Source: a virus
IMG/VR virus record: IMGVR_UViG_3300048589_000345
Location: 1 to 45,319 of that record
Length of the DNA stretch: 45,319 bases
Direction: 5' to 3' (one strand)
Below, piece by piece: positions 37,189 to 45,256 of this stretch; positions within the stretch are counted from its first letter, which is position 1, and each line of letters starts with the position of its first letter. A model generated the notes under the pieces. It was not told where the DNA came from. It was given only the letters and a program-made list of their open reading frames with translations, and ran no database searches. Both the position numbers and the translations under genes were made by a program.

Positions 37189-37470
37189 ATGACGCAATCC
37201 GTCCGTATTCCGTCCACATCCACCGTTTCGCTGGGGCAGGCCCGCATCAACGCGGGGCTCGCCCTCGATGCCGCCGGCATGGGCGTCGAGGGGCTCGAAA
37301 TCATCCACGGGCTGCTGCGGGCCGCCCGCACCCTCGATGACCCGCGCCACCTGGCCAGCATCGTTCGCGCCGGCGCGGTCATCGCCGAGCTCTACCTGGG
37401 CCCGCTCCACGGCCTGCATGACGAAGCGCAGCAACTTGCCGACGCGCTGGCCGACGGGGGTGCGGCATGA
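37189..37470 (+). CDS. small hypothetical protein upstream of the Rha-like gene
   Basis: The product is 93 residues, ATG 37189 with AGGAG eight bases upstream. Helical, Ala/Leu/Gly-rich (LGQARINAGLALDAAGMGVE, LEIIHGLLRAARTLDD). It overlaps the Rha-like gene by 4 bases (ATGA), so the pair is coupled. Unknown function. Confidence 0.65.
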   Translation: MTQSVRIPSTSTVSLGQARINAGLALDAAGMGVEGLEIIHGLLRAARTLDDPRHLASIVRAGAVIAELYLGPLHGLHDEAQQLADALADGGAA

Positions 37471-38390
37471 ACGCCCTGGTCGAGCTGCACCACGCCGAGC
37501 CGATGACCACCTCGCTGATCGTGGCGGAAGGTGTCGAGATGGGGCACAAGTCGGTCATCCAGTTGCTTCGCCACCACGTCGAACACCTGGAAGACTTCGG
37601 CCCAGTCGCATTTGAAATGCGGAAGGGCGCCCCATTGCCGCAGGGTGGACGGGGCGCATCCACCGAATTCGCCTGGCTGAACGAAGGCCAGTCGCTGTTC
37701 CTGCTCACCCTGATGCGCAACTCCCCCGTGGTGGTCGAGTTCAAGAAGGCCCTGATCCGGGCCTTCCTCGAACTGCGCGCCCGGGCGCAGGCCGCCGCCG
37801 TGCCCTCGCGCGAGGAACCGCTCACGCTCTCGCACCGGGCCGATGTGATGGTCGCTGCCGACCGCACCTTCCGCGCCGCGTGGCGCACGGGGCGCGCGGC
37901 GGGGCTGCCCACGGCGCGCGCCATCCGCACCGCCAACCGCATCGCCCTGGAGAAGACCGGCGTCAACCTGCTGGCCGAGCTCGACGCAGATGACATCGCC
38001 CTCGACCCGGCGCCGGAGGCCGTGGCGCCGGACCCGTGGGGCGTCGAGGCCTTCGTGCTCGCCTGGGTGGCCGGCGAGCTGCCCGTGCCGGTCACGCCCT
38101 GCCGCAGCAGCGATCTCTACCGCGCCTACGTCCGCTGGTGTGCCGCCACCGCGCGCGCGCCGGCCACCATTCGCCAGTTCGTGCCCGCCTGGCCGCCCGC
38201 GCCACGGCTGCAGCGCGTCATCGGGGCACGGCTGCCGGGTGCGCACGGCTGCGAGTCGGCCCGCATCGTGGTGCCGCCCGGCGCGCGCGCCGCCGTGCAG
38301 GACGGCGCCTGGGGCGCCTACCTCGCCGTTGCCGTCGCCCGCTTCGCGGCGGCGTTGGCACAGTGGGAAGCAGAGGTCAGCGCGCAGTGA
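37467..38390 (+). CDS. Rha-family regulatory protein with C-terminal D5-like winged domain
   Basis: The product is 307 residues. Residues ~1-110 match the phage Rha regulator (TTSLIVAEGVEMGHKSVIQLLRHH, VAFEMRKGA, GRGASTEFAWLNEGQSLFLLTLMRNSPVVVEFKK). Residues ~205-260 (PCRSSDLYRAYVRWCAATAR... FVPAW) look like the winged-helix domain found at the ends of D5-type primases. Rha proteins are linked to the lytic switch and can interfere with host processes. The stop overlaps the small terminase start (GTGA). Confidence 0.7.
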   Translation: MNALVELHHAEPMTTSLIVAEGVEMGHKSVIQLLRHHVEHLEDFGPVAFEMRKGAPLPQGGRGASTEFAWLNEGQSLFLLTLMRNSPVVVEFKKALIRAFLELRARAQAAAVPSREEPLTLSHRADVMVAADRTFRAAWRTGRAAGLPTARAIRTANRIALEKTGVNLLAELDADDIALDPAPEAVAPDPWGVEAFVLAWVAGELPVPVTPCRSSDLYRAYVRWCAATARAPATIRQFVPAWPPAPRLQRVIGARLPGAHGCESARIVVPPGARAAVQDGAWGAYLAVAVARFAAALAQWEAEVSAQ

Positions 38391-38974
38391 CCCGCGTCAG
38401 CCAGGCCGAATTCGCCCGCCTCTGCGGCGTCAACCGCAGCACCGTGTCGCGCTGGCTCAAGTCCGGGCGCATCGACGCCGACGCGCAGGGGCGGATAGAC
38501 CCCGTCGCCGCGCAGCGCCTGCGCCTCGCCACGGAAAGCCCGCTGCCGCATCACCAGGCGCGCAAGGCGCAGTTTGACGAGGCGCGCGCAGGTGGCGACA
38601 CGGAGGAGGGCGGCGAAGCCGCGCCAGCGGGCGCTGAGGAGGCCGCCGAGCCGTCCTCGCTGGAAGGGCTTGGCCACCAGCTCAAGCGCGCCACGGTCGA
38701 GCTGCAGCGCAACAAGGCGGAGCTCGCCGCGATGGAGATCGACAAGGCGGCCGGCGCGCTGGTGGCCCGCGAGGACATCGACTTCGTGCTGGCGGACTTC
38801 GGCGGCACGCTGCGCGGCCTCATGGAGGGCCTGCCCGATCGCCTGGCCGGCGAGATCGCCGCGCACCGCGGCGACGTCAACGCCATCCACAAATCGCTGG
38901 AAGACGCCGCCCGCGAGATCCTGCTGGCGATCAGCGCGCAGATGGAGCGGCGGATCGAGGAGCTGGCGGCATGA
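38387..38974 (+). CDS. terminase small subunit-like protein
   Basis: The product is 195 residues from GTG 38387. N-terminal HTH (~4-26: VSQAEFARLCGVNRSTVSRW), an acidic Ala/Glu linker (~60-85) and a helical C-terminal oligomerisation region. It lies directly before the GpA-type large subunit with a 4-base overlap. It probably recognises the packaging site on the phage DNA. Confidence 0.75.
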   Translation: MTRVSQAEFARLCGVNRSTVSRWLKSGRIDADAQGRIDPVAAQRLRLATESPLPHHQARKAQFDEARAGGDTEEGGEAAPAGAEEAAEPSSLEGLGHQLKRATVELQRNKAELAAMEIDKAAGALVAREDIDFVLADFGGTLRGLMEGLPDRLAGEIAAHRGDVNAIHKSLEDAAREILLAISAQMERRIEELAA

Positions 38975-40848
38975 GCATGCCGCGCCGCTCCACCACCGCG
39001 CTGCCCGCCGGGCGGCGCGAGCTGTACCAGGGCCTGGTGCGGGCCTGCCGCCCGCGCCCCCTGACCACGGTGTCCAGCTGGGCCGACGCGCACCGCGTGC
39101 TGTCCAGCAAGGGCAGCGGCGAGCCCGGCCCGTGGCGCACCTCGCGCACGCCGTACCTGCGCGAGATCATGGACCAGCTCTCGGCCAGTTCGCCGGTGCA
39201 GCGCATCGTGATGATGTTCGCCGCGCAGATCGGCAAGACGGAGGTCGGCCTCAACTGGCTCGGCTACATCGTGCACCACTCGCCGGCGCCCGCGCTGGTG
39301 GTGCTCCCGACGCTGGAGGTGCGCAAGCGCTGGGTCAAGCAGCGCCTCGACCCTCTGCTCGGGGAAACGCCGGCCCTACGCGCCATCTTCGGCGGCAAGC
39401 GCACGCGCGATGCCGCGAACGCGGAAGACATGAAGGATTTTCCGGGCGGGCTCATGGTGCTCTCCGGCGCCAACAGCCCGGCCAGCCTCGCCAGCATGCC
39501 GATCCGCTTCGCGCTGCTCGACGAGGTCGACCGCTTTCCGTGGGAGGCCGGCGCCGAGGGCGACCCATTGGGGTTGATCGACGAAAGGACGAAGACGTTC
39601 CCCCGCCGCAAGGTGCTGCTGGTCTCCACGCCCACCACCAAGGGGCTGAGCCGCATCGAGGGCGAATACGAGAAGTCCGACCAACGCCAGTACCACGTGC
39701 CGTGCCCGCACTGCAACGAGTTCCAGGTGCTGCGCTGGCGCCACGATGACGGCACCTACGGCCTGGCGCACAGCGCCGCCACCGGCGGCACGCGCTATGC
39801 CTGCCGCGCCTGCGGCACGCTGATCGAAGAGCACCACAAGCCCGCCATGCTCGAGCGCGGCGTCTGGATCCCGCGCTACCCCGAGCGCGCCGTGCGTGGC
39901 TACCACCTCTCGGGGCTGTACTCGCCGCTCGGCCTGGGCTTCACGTGGTCCGAGCTCTGGCAGAAATGGCAGGACAGCCACGGTGACACCGCCAACCTCA
40001 AGCGCTTCATCAACACGACGTTAGCCGAGGTCTGGGAGGAGAAGGGCGACAGCATTGCCGACGTGGCGCTGATCGCTCGCCTGGAGCACTACCCCGAGCG
40101 CCTGCCGCTGCGCTTGATCACGGCGTTCACCGACGTGCAGAAAGACCGCCTCGAAACCACGCTTGTCGGCTGGGGCGCCGGCGAGGAAGCATGGGTGCTG
40201 GAGCACATGATCCACCCCGGCGACACCGCCGCGCAGGACGTGTGGGACGATCTGGCCGAGTACCTGCACGACAAGCGCCCGGCCGCGGCCGGCATCGACG
40301 CCGGCTACAACACCAGCATGGTCTACGCCTTCTGCGAGAAGAAGCGCTGGGCGTTCCCCACGAAAGGTGTTTCCGGCATGGGTCGCCCGCTGATCGAGGA
40401 CGAACGCCGCCGCCGCCAGCGCCTGCGCACGCGGCGCAAGAAGGGCGCGGCCGTCGAGCCGCTGGGCGTGGACCAGGGCAAGGCGCTGGTGTACTCGCGC
40501 CTCAAGCTCACCGTTCCCGGGCCGGGTTTCGTGCACTTTCCGCAGCAGGCGGATTTCGACGACGAGTATTTCGCGCAGTTGGCCGGCGAAAAACTCGTCA
40601 CCAAGGTGCGCGGCACCCGCCCGGTGCAGGAATGGGTGCAGACCCGCCCCCGCAACGAGGCGCTCGACTGCCTGGTGGGCAACTTCGCGCTGCTGCGCCT
40701 GCACCTGAACGGGCGCGACCTCGACGCGCTGCCGCTGCTCGATCGCGCCGCCGGCGTCGCCACGGCGCCCGCGCCCGCCCCCGAAGCCACGCCCGCGCCG
40801 CCCAAGCGCCATCACCCGGGAGAGTGGAGCTTTGAGCGAAGAGCATGA
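38971..40848 (+). CDS. terminase large subunit (GpA family)
   Basis: The product is 625 residues. The ATPase has a variant Walker A (AAQIGKTE, ~84-91) and Walker B (LLDEVD, 182-187). A zinc-like site follows (CPHC ~240 and CRAC ~277). The nuclease part includes DVQKDR and later acidic residues. The family packages DNA into the prohead and cuts it; lambda GpA makes cohesive ends, but the terminal redundancy seen here does not decide the mode. Confidence 0.85.
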   Translation: MSMPRRSTTALPAGRRELYQGLVRACRPRPLTTVSSWADAHRVLSSKGSGEPGPWRTSRTPYLREIMDQLSASSPVQRIVMMFAAQIGKTEVGLNWLGYIVHHSPAPALVVLPTLEVRKRWVKQRLDPLLGETPALRAIFGGKRTRDAANAEDMKDFPGGLMVLSGANSPASLASMPIRFALLDEVDRFPWEAGAEGDPLGLIDERTKTFPRRKVLLVSTPTTKGLSRIEGEYEKSDQRQYHVPCPHCNEFQVLRWRHDDGTYGLAHSAATGGTRYACRACGTLIEEHHKPAMLERGVWIPRYPERAVRGYHLSGLYSPLGLGFTWSELWQKWQDSHGDTANLKRFINTTLAEVWEEKGDSIADVALIARLEHYPERLPLRLITAFTDVQKDRLETTLVGWGAGEEAWVLEHMIHPGDTAAQDVWDDLAEYLHDKRPAAAGIDAGYNTSMVYAFCEKKRWAFPTKGVSGMGRPLIEDERRRRQRLRTRRKKGAAVEPLGVDQGKALVYSRLKLTVPGPGFVHFPQQADFDDEYFAQLAGEKLVTKVRGTRPVQEWVQTRPRNEALDCLVGNFALLRLHLNGRDLDALPLLDRAAGVATAPAPAPEATPAPPKRHHPGEWSFERRA

Positions 40849-41146
40849 TGCCGTGGTGGCGTTTCGCTACCACCTGGTGCGGCGCCTGCGCGAGCGCCTG
40901 AAGGTGTCCGAGGCCGAGGCCGCGCAGGTGGCCGACGACGTCTCGCTCATGTTCGCCACCATGCGCGGGGGCTTTGTCATCACCCGGCGCGAGGCCTCCC
41001 GCTACCGCGACGCCGCCGTGCTTCGCGACTTCAACGGCCGCAACCACGCCGAGGTGATGCGCCGCTACGAGATCAGCCAGACCACCCTGTATCGCATCAT
41101 CGGAAATTCCCGCAACACCCCGAAAACGGAAGCGCCGCCCGGATAA
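40832..41146 (+). CDS. Mor-family transcription activator-like protein
   Basis: The product is 104 residues from TTG 40832, with GGAG six bases upstream; the start overlaps the terminase gene. The C-terminal half (YRDAAVLRDFNGRNHAEVMR followed by RYEISQTTLYRIIG) is the Mor/MuC activator HTH signature. Mu Mor activates middle transcription; here the gene is inside the packaging cluster and may raise late transcription. Confidence 0.75.
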   Translation: MSEEHDAVVAFRYHLVRRLRERLKVSEAEAAQVADDVSLMFATMRGGFVITRREASRYRDAAVLRDFNGRNHAEVMRRYEISQTTLYRIIGNSRNTPKTEAPPG

Positions 41147-41157
41147 CATCCGGGCCC

Positions 41158-41367
41158 ATGGCTTTCACCTCCGCCGACATTGACGCCATCGACCGCGCCA
41201 TCGCCTCCGGCGAGCTGATCGTGCGCATGGGCGATCGCCAGGTGCAATACCGCACGCTCGATGAACTGCTGGCCGCGCGCGACCGCATCAGCGCCGTGAT
41301 CGCCGCGCAGTCCAGCACCTCGCGGGCCTACCCGCGCTACCAACAGGCGAGCTTCGCCGATGAGTGA
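41158..41367 (+). CDS. gpW-like head-tail joining protein
   Basis: The product is 69 residues, the length of lambda gpW (68). FTSADIDAIDRAIASGEL and VQYRTLDELLAARDRI match the family. It fits into the portal ring after packaging and allows tail attachment. It lies between terminase and portal as in lambda and overlaps the portal start by 8 bases. Confidence 0.8.
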   Translation: MAFTSADIDAIDRAIASGELIVRMGDRQVQYRTLDELLAARDRISAVIAAQSSTSRAYPRYQQASFADE

Positions 41368-42880
41368 CCGCAACGTGCTGGATCGTCTCGTCGCCTGGTA
41401 CTCGCCCGTGCGTGCCCTGCGCCGCCAGCAGGCGCGCCGCCTGCTGGCCTACTACGAGGCCGGCCGCCCCGACACCCTGCGCAAGCAGCGCCGCGAAACC
41501 GGCACCGGCAACGATGCCGTGCTGCGCGCCGGCGCCAGCATCCGCCAGCAGGCGCGGCACATGGAGCAGAACTACGATCTCGCCCTCGGGGTGCTCAACA
41601 CCCTGGTGGCCAACGTGGTGGGGCCCGGCGGCATCGGCATCGAGCCCCAGCCGCGCAAGGCCGATGGCACCATCCATGACGATCTGTCGCGCGAGATTCT
41701 CGACCTGTTCAAGGACTGGTCGCGCAGCCCCGAGGTGACGCGCCAGCACGACTGGCCCAGCGCGCAGCGCATGCTCTGCCGCGCGTGGATGCGCGACGGC
41801 GAGGTGTTCAGCCAGCTGCTGCTGGGCGCCGTGCCGTTGCTGAGCCACAACACCCGCGTGCCGCTGTCGCTGGAAATGCTCGAAGCGGATTTCGTTCCCC
41901 TGGACATGCAGTCAACCCGCCCGCTGATCGAGCAGGGCGTGGAGCTCAACGGCTGGGGCGCCCCGGTGGCCTACCACGTCTACAAGCAGAACCCGCTGTC
42001 GGCATCGTCTCTGGTCGCGCTCGGCCAGACCAAGCGCATCGATGCGCGCAACATGCTGCATCTCGCGCACCGCAACCGCATCCGCCAGCTGCGCGGCGTG
42101 AGCATCTTCGCGAGCGTCATGCACCGCTTCGACGACCTCAAGGACTACGAGGAATCCGAGCGCATCGCCGCCAAGATCGCCGCCAGCATGGCTGCGTTCA
42201 TCCGCAAGGGCAGCCCGGACCAGTACGAAGAGGCCGCCGACGGCTCGCCGCGCCAGCTCGCCATGCGCCCGGGCATGATCTTCGACGACCTCAAGCCCGG
42301 CGAAGAAATCGGCACCATCGACACCAGCCGTCCGAACCCCAACCTCGAGGCGTACCGCTCGAGTCAGCTCAAGGCCATCGCCGCCGGGTGCGGACCCACG
42401 TACAGCGCCATCGCCCGCACCTATGACGGCACCTACAGCGCGCAGCGCCAGGAGCTGGTCGAGGGCTGGAACATCTACGGCGTGCTCGCCAGCGAATTCA
42501 TCGGGCGTATCGTGCGCCCGGTGTACGAGGCGTTCATTGCCATGGCCGTAGCCGGCGGCGAGCTGAAGCTTCCCGCCGGCGTGCGCCCCGACACCCTCAC
42601 GGACGCCGAATACCTCGCCCCGCAGATGCCCTGGATCGACCCGGTCAAGGAAGTCACCGGCTGGGGCATGCTGGAAGACCGCGCCTACGCCAGCGGTCCC
42701 GAGATCGTGCGCCGCCGCGGCGGCAACCCGCTGGACGTCATCGAGCAGCAGGCCCGCTGGCTGCGCGCCAAGGAAGCGGCCGGCGTGCCGCCGGCCAATG
42801 CCGCCGCGCCCGCGTCCGCGCTGCCCGCGCCGGATCCGGACGAAGAGCCCGCCAAGCCCGCGCGCCGGGGTGCCGCGTGA
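41360..42880 (+). CDS. portal protein, lambda GpB type
   Basis: The product is 506 residues, close to lambda B (533). Features: N-terminal LRRQQARRLLAYYEAG, NYDLALGVLNTLVANVVG, the LEADFVPLD motif and a C-terminal DPVKEVTGWGMLEDR. The Ala/Pro-rich tail (from ~470) is unstructured. It forms the dodecameric ring for DNA entry and exit. Normally the protease and capsid genes follow; here they are 8 kb away. Confidence 0.85.
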   Translation: MSDRNVLDRLVAWYSPVRALRRQQARRLLAYYEAGRPDTLRKQRRETGTGNDAVLRAGASIRQQARHMEQNYDLALGVLNTLVANVVGPGGIGIEPQPRKADGTIHDDLSREILDLFKDWSRSPEVTRQHDWPSAQRMLCRAWMRDGEVFSQLLLGAVPLLSHNTRVPLSLEMLEADFVPLDMQSTRPLIEQGVELNGWGAPVAYHVYKQNPLSASSLVALGQTKRIDARNMLHLAHRNRIRQLRGVSIFASVMHRFDDLKDYEESERIAAKIAASMAAFIRKGSPDQYEEAADGSPRQLAMRPGMIFDDLKPGEEIGTIDTSRPNPNLEAYRSSQLKAIAAGCGPTYSAIARTYDGTYSAQRQELVEGWNIYGVLASEFIGRIVRPVYEAFIAMAVAGGELKLPAGVRPDTLTDAEYLAPQMPWIDPVKEVTGWGMLEDRAYASGPEIVRRRGGNPLDVIEQQARWLRAKEAAGVPPANAAAPASALPAPDPDEEPAKPARRGAA

Positions 42881-42905
42881 TTGCCCGTTGCCGTTTCGCC
42901 GTGCC

Positions 42906-42926
42906 CGCGCGCCGCCGCGGCGCGCG
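42906..42926 (+). terminator. strong GC hairpin after the portal gene
   Basis: CGCGCGCCG (42906-42914) and CGGCGCGCG (42918-42926) form a perfect 9-bp stem with a 3-base loop in the 115-base gap between portal and endolysin. TTTCCG follows, too short a T-run for a sure terminator; partial termination is likely. Confidence 0.5.
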
Positions 42927-42995
42927 TTTCCGTGTTCTCCTCGGGTGTGCTACCCGCCTTGCCCGCCGCGTGCCGGCCTTTTATTCGAGGCTGTC

Positions 42996-43331
42996 ATGAC
43001 GCTGGGCGAGAAACAGCGCGCACTGCTGCCGATGCTCGCGCAGCTCATCCGGTTCGCCTACGAGCGCGGCTACGAGCTCACGCTGGGCGATGCCTACCGC
43101 GACCCGCGCGTGCACGGCATCCACGGCGAGACGCGCAGCTACTCCGCGCCCTACAGCAACCACAAGATCCGCCTGGCCATCGACCTCAACCTGTTCTGCG
43201 ACGGCGTGTACCTCACCCGCACCGAGGACTATCGGGAGCTCGGTGAGTTCTGGGAGAGCATTGGCGGCTCCTGGGGCGGACGTTTCAAGGACGGCAACCA
43301 CTTTTCGCTGGAACACGAGGGTCGGCGCTGA
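42996..43331 (+). CDS. M15-family peptidoglycan peptidase (endolysin)
   Basis: The product is 111 residues. The zinc/catalytic pattern is H-x6-D (His56...Asp63 in SNHKIRLAIDLNL) and His102 in GNHFSLEH, preceded by YRDPR. It belongs to the phage L-alanyl-D-glutamate-peptidase-like group and has no signal peptide, so it needs the holin. ATG 42996 was chosen over earlier starts because the upstream frame lacks family similarity. Confidence 0.8.
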   Translation: MTLGEKQRALLPMLAQLIRFAYERGYELTLGDAYRDPRVHGIHGETRSYSAPYSNHKIRLAIDLNLFCDGVYLTRTEDYRELGEFWESIGGSWGGRFKDGNHFSLEHEGRR

Positions 43332-43455
43332 TCGACCCGCAACGCAATGCCGGCGGCGGCGGGTTCGGTTGGTCCCGAAACTCACCCCGCCAGTGCCCGG
43401 AACGCGAGGCCGGGCCCGCCGGCACCCTGACCCCTCGCACCTGGAGCACGACACG

Positions 43456-43704
43456 ATGGGCACCGCGCAGTGGCGCAAAGCGCGCCGCACGTTCTGGAAG
43501 TGGCACATCTTCGCGCGGCACAGCGGCGCCACCCGCGCCGGCGCCGTGGAGACGGCCAAGCTGCAGGACGCCACCTACGAGGGCGACGTCCTGCAGTGCA
43601 GCACCGACGGCGGCTTGACCTGGCACGACGCCCCCGACGTGCGCGTGCTGGCCGTGATCGACGAGACCCGCGCCGCCACCGGCGAGGTGTGGGGCGACGA
43701 GTGA
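43456..43704 (+). CDS. small hypothetical protein of the lysis region
   Basis: The product is 82 residues, ATG 43456. It has basic aromatic N-terminal residues (MGTAQWRKARRTFWKWHIFAR) and a beta-rich rest. The stop overlaps the next start (GTGA). Unknown; it is expressed with lysis genes. Confidence 0.55.
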   Translation: MGTAQWRKARRTFWKWHIFARHSGATRAGAVETAKLQDATYEGDVLQCSTDGGLTWHDAPDVRVLAVIDETRAATGEVWGDE

Positions 43705-43973
43705 CCGAGCCGCTCGAGCTGCCGCTCACCGGCCTGAACGGCCCGCGGCGCAACTGGCGCAAGCTCGGCAACGAGTACCGTCGCCTGCGCCACGAAATGC
43801 GCCCGCACTGGCGCCGCTACCGCGCCCGCCCGTGGGACATGCACGCCCTGGTGAACCTGCCCGTCGAGGCCTGCGAGATCAGCCCCTACTGGGTCGGGCA
43901 CGCCATCGTGTTCGCCCTGGCGGGCGCGTTCGCCGTGACGGCCCTCGCCGCGTGGTGGTGGTGGCCCTGGTGA
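43701..43973 (+). CDS. membrane-anchored basic protein, lysis region
   Basis: The product is 90 residues from GTG 43701. A strongly basic N-terminal half (NYRRLRHEMRPHWRRYRARP-like) is followed by one transmembrane helix ending in Trp-rich WWWWPW. With one membrane span it could be a pinholin/anti-holin-like or a holin accessory protein; not determined. GTGA overlap on both sides. Confidence 0.55.
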   Translation: MTEPLELPLTGLNGPRRNWRKLGNEYRRLRHEMRPHWRRYRARPWDMHALVNLPVEACEISPYWVGHAIVFALAGAFAVTALAAWWWWPW

Positions 43974-44353
43974 ACGCCGACGAGCTGGTCGAGCTGGTGC
44001 GCCGCGACGTGGAGCAATACGCGCCGCGCCCCTCGCGCGTGCGCCTGGACCCGATCCCCGACGGGTCGCTTGCGCTGCGCGGCTATCAGGATCCGGGCGA
44101 CCCGAGCACCCCGCTCGACGACGAGCGCCGCGACTACGACGTGGTGGGCGTGGTGACCATTTCCGGCGAGGTTGCCGACGTGCAGCTGACGAAGGGCGAG
44201 ATCCCCGCCGCCGCCTGGCCCGACTTCGACGACGAGCTCTACGCGCGCGGCGTGCGCGTGGCCCGCTGGACCCGACACCGCAAGAACGGCACGAACAAGC
44301 CGGTCGAGCGCCGCATTACCCCAAGCAAGGAGCGCCCCGCATGGACCCCGTAA
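43970..44353 (+). CDS. hypothetical protein, lysis region
   Basis: The product is 127 residues from GTG 43970 (GTGA overlap). Acidic, soluble alpha/beta, with DPSTPLDDERRDYDVVGVVT. It overlaps the holin gene by 13 bases. Unknown. Confidence 0.5.
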   Translation: MNADELVELVRRDVEQYAPRPSRVRLDPIPDGSLALRGYQDPGDPSTPLDDERRDYDVVGVVTISGEVADVQLTKGEIPAAAWPDFDDELYARGVRVARWTRHRKNGTNKPVERRITPSKERPAWTP

Positions 44354-44811
44354 CCGCAACCGCCGCGATCAAGCTCGGCGGCGAGATCGTCGAAGGGCTC
44401 GGCGACTTCATCCGCCGCCGCTTTCCCGACAAAAACGAACAGGAAAAGGTGCGCGCCGAGATCGCGAACATCGCAGAGAAAACGGCGCAATCCTCGCTCG
44501 ACAGCTTCCGGCAATTCGTCGTGGCCTACGAGGGCTCGGGCGACAACGTCCACCCCGTCCTGCAATTCCTGCGCGGCAGCGTGCGGCCCGTGCTCACCTA
44601 CTTCCTGGCCGGCGCCTACCTATGGGTGTTCTTCTACCCCGGCACGTTTGACCGGGGCATGGTCGAGGGCCTGTTCCAGTTGAACCTGATCAGCCTGGGT
44701 TTCTGGTTCGGCGAGCGCGCCGTGAGCCAGGTCGCGCAGGCCATCGGCGGCATGGTCGCAGCCCGCCGCGTGGGCACCGCGCCGCGCGCGGCCAAGGATG
44801 TCGGCGAATGA
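44341..44811 (+). CDS. holin (3-TM superfamily)
   Basis: The product is 156 residues. The N-terminal charged part (residues ~1-60) is followed by RPVLTYFLAGAYLWVFFY, LFQLNLISLGFWFGERA and a third weaker segment, matching the 3-TM holin family found in gene transfer agents and phages (GTA-type holin). It forms membrane lesions so that the M15 endolysin reaches peptidoglycan. It starts just before the upstream stop. Confidence 0.7.
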   Translation: MDPVTATAAIKLGGEIVEGLGDFIRRRFPDKNEQEKVRAEIANIAEKTAQSSLDSFRQFVVAYEGSGDNVHPVLQFLRGSVRPVLTYFLAGAYLWVFFYPGTFDRGMVEGLFQLNLISLGFWFGERAVSQVAQAIGGMVAARRVGTAPRAAKDVGE

Positions 44812-45053
44812 CGGAGCAGCTCATCCTGATCGTGATCACCGCGATCGTCACCAGCGCCGGCTCGGCCATGGCCACGGTCGTGGGCCTGCGCGTGCACATC
44901 GATTACATCCGCAACACGCTCAAGGACCACGCCGACGTGCACAGGGAGCATCGCGACGAGTTCAAGCGCGTGCATCGCCGCATCGACGAGGTGCACGACA
45001 AGCTGATCGACAAGGAATGCCGGCTCCCCGCCGGCGGGGTCCACCACCTATGA
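44808..45053 (+). CDS. membrane-anchored coiled-coil protein (i-spanin- or XhlA-like)
   Basis: The product is 81 residues. One N-terminal membrane helix (LILIVITAIVTSAGSAMATVVGL) and a charged coiled coil (HREHRDEFKRVHRRIDEVHDK). This layout fits an inner-membrane spanin or a holin-associated XhlA-like protein. ATGA overlaps on both sides. Confidence 0.55.
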   Translation: MTEQLILIVITAIVTSAGSAMATVVGLRVHIDYIRNTLKDHADVHREHRDEFKRVHRRIDEVHDKLIDKECRLPAGGVHHL

Positions 45054-45256
45054 ACGCGGTGCTCGCCAACGTCCTCGCGGTCATCTTCTGCGCCGCCGGC
45101 ATGGGGCTGTGCCTGTTCGCGCTCATCGTCGCCCGCGCGGAGCTCGAGCAGCGCCGCGCATCTGCAACCCGGGGCAAGCACCGTAACCGGCGCGGGCGCC
45201 CGCGCGCCGCGCCACAGGGGCGCGACACGAACACCGCAACGGAGCATGACAAATGA
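45050..45256 (+). CDS. small membrane protein with basic tail
   Basis: The product is 68 residues, ATG 45050. It has a membrane helix (VLANVLAVIFCAAGMGLCLFALIV, abridged here) and a Lys/Arg-rich tail. Its last part is in the terminal repeat, and its stop overlaps the ATG of the first virion gene. It may work with the preceding coiled-coil protein in lysis; no lipobox for an o-spanin was seen. Confidence 0.55.
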   Translation: MNAVLANVLAVIFCAAGMGLCLFALIVARAELEQRRASATRGKHRNRRGRPRAAPQGRDTNTATEHDK

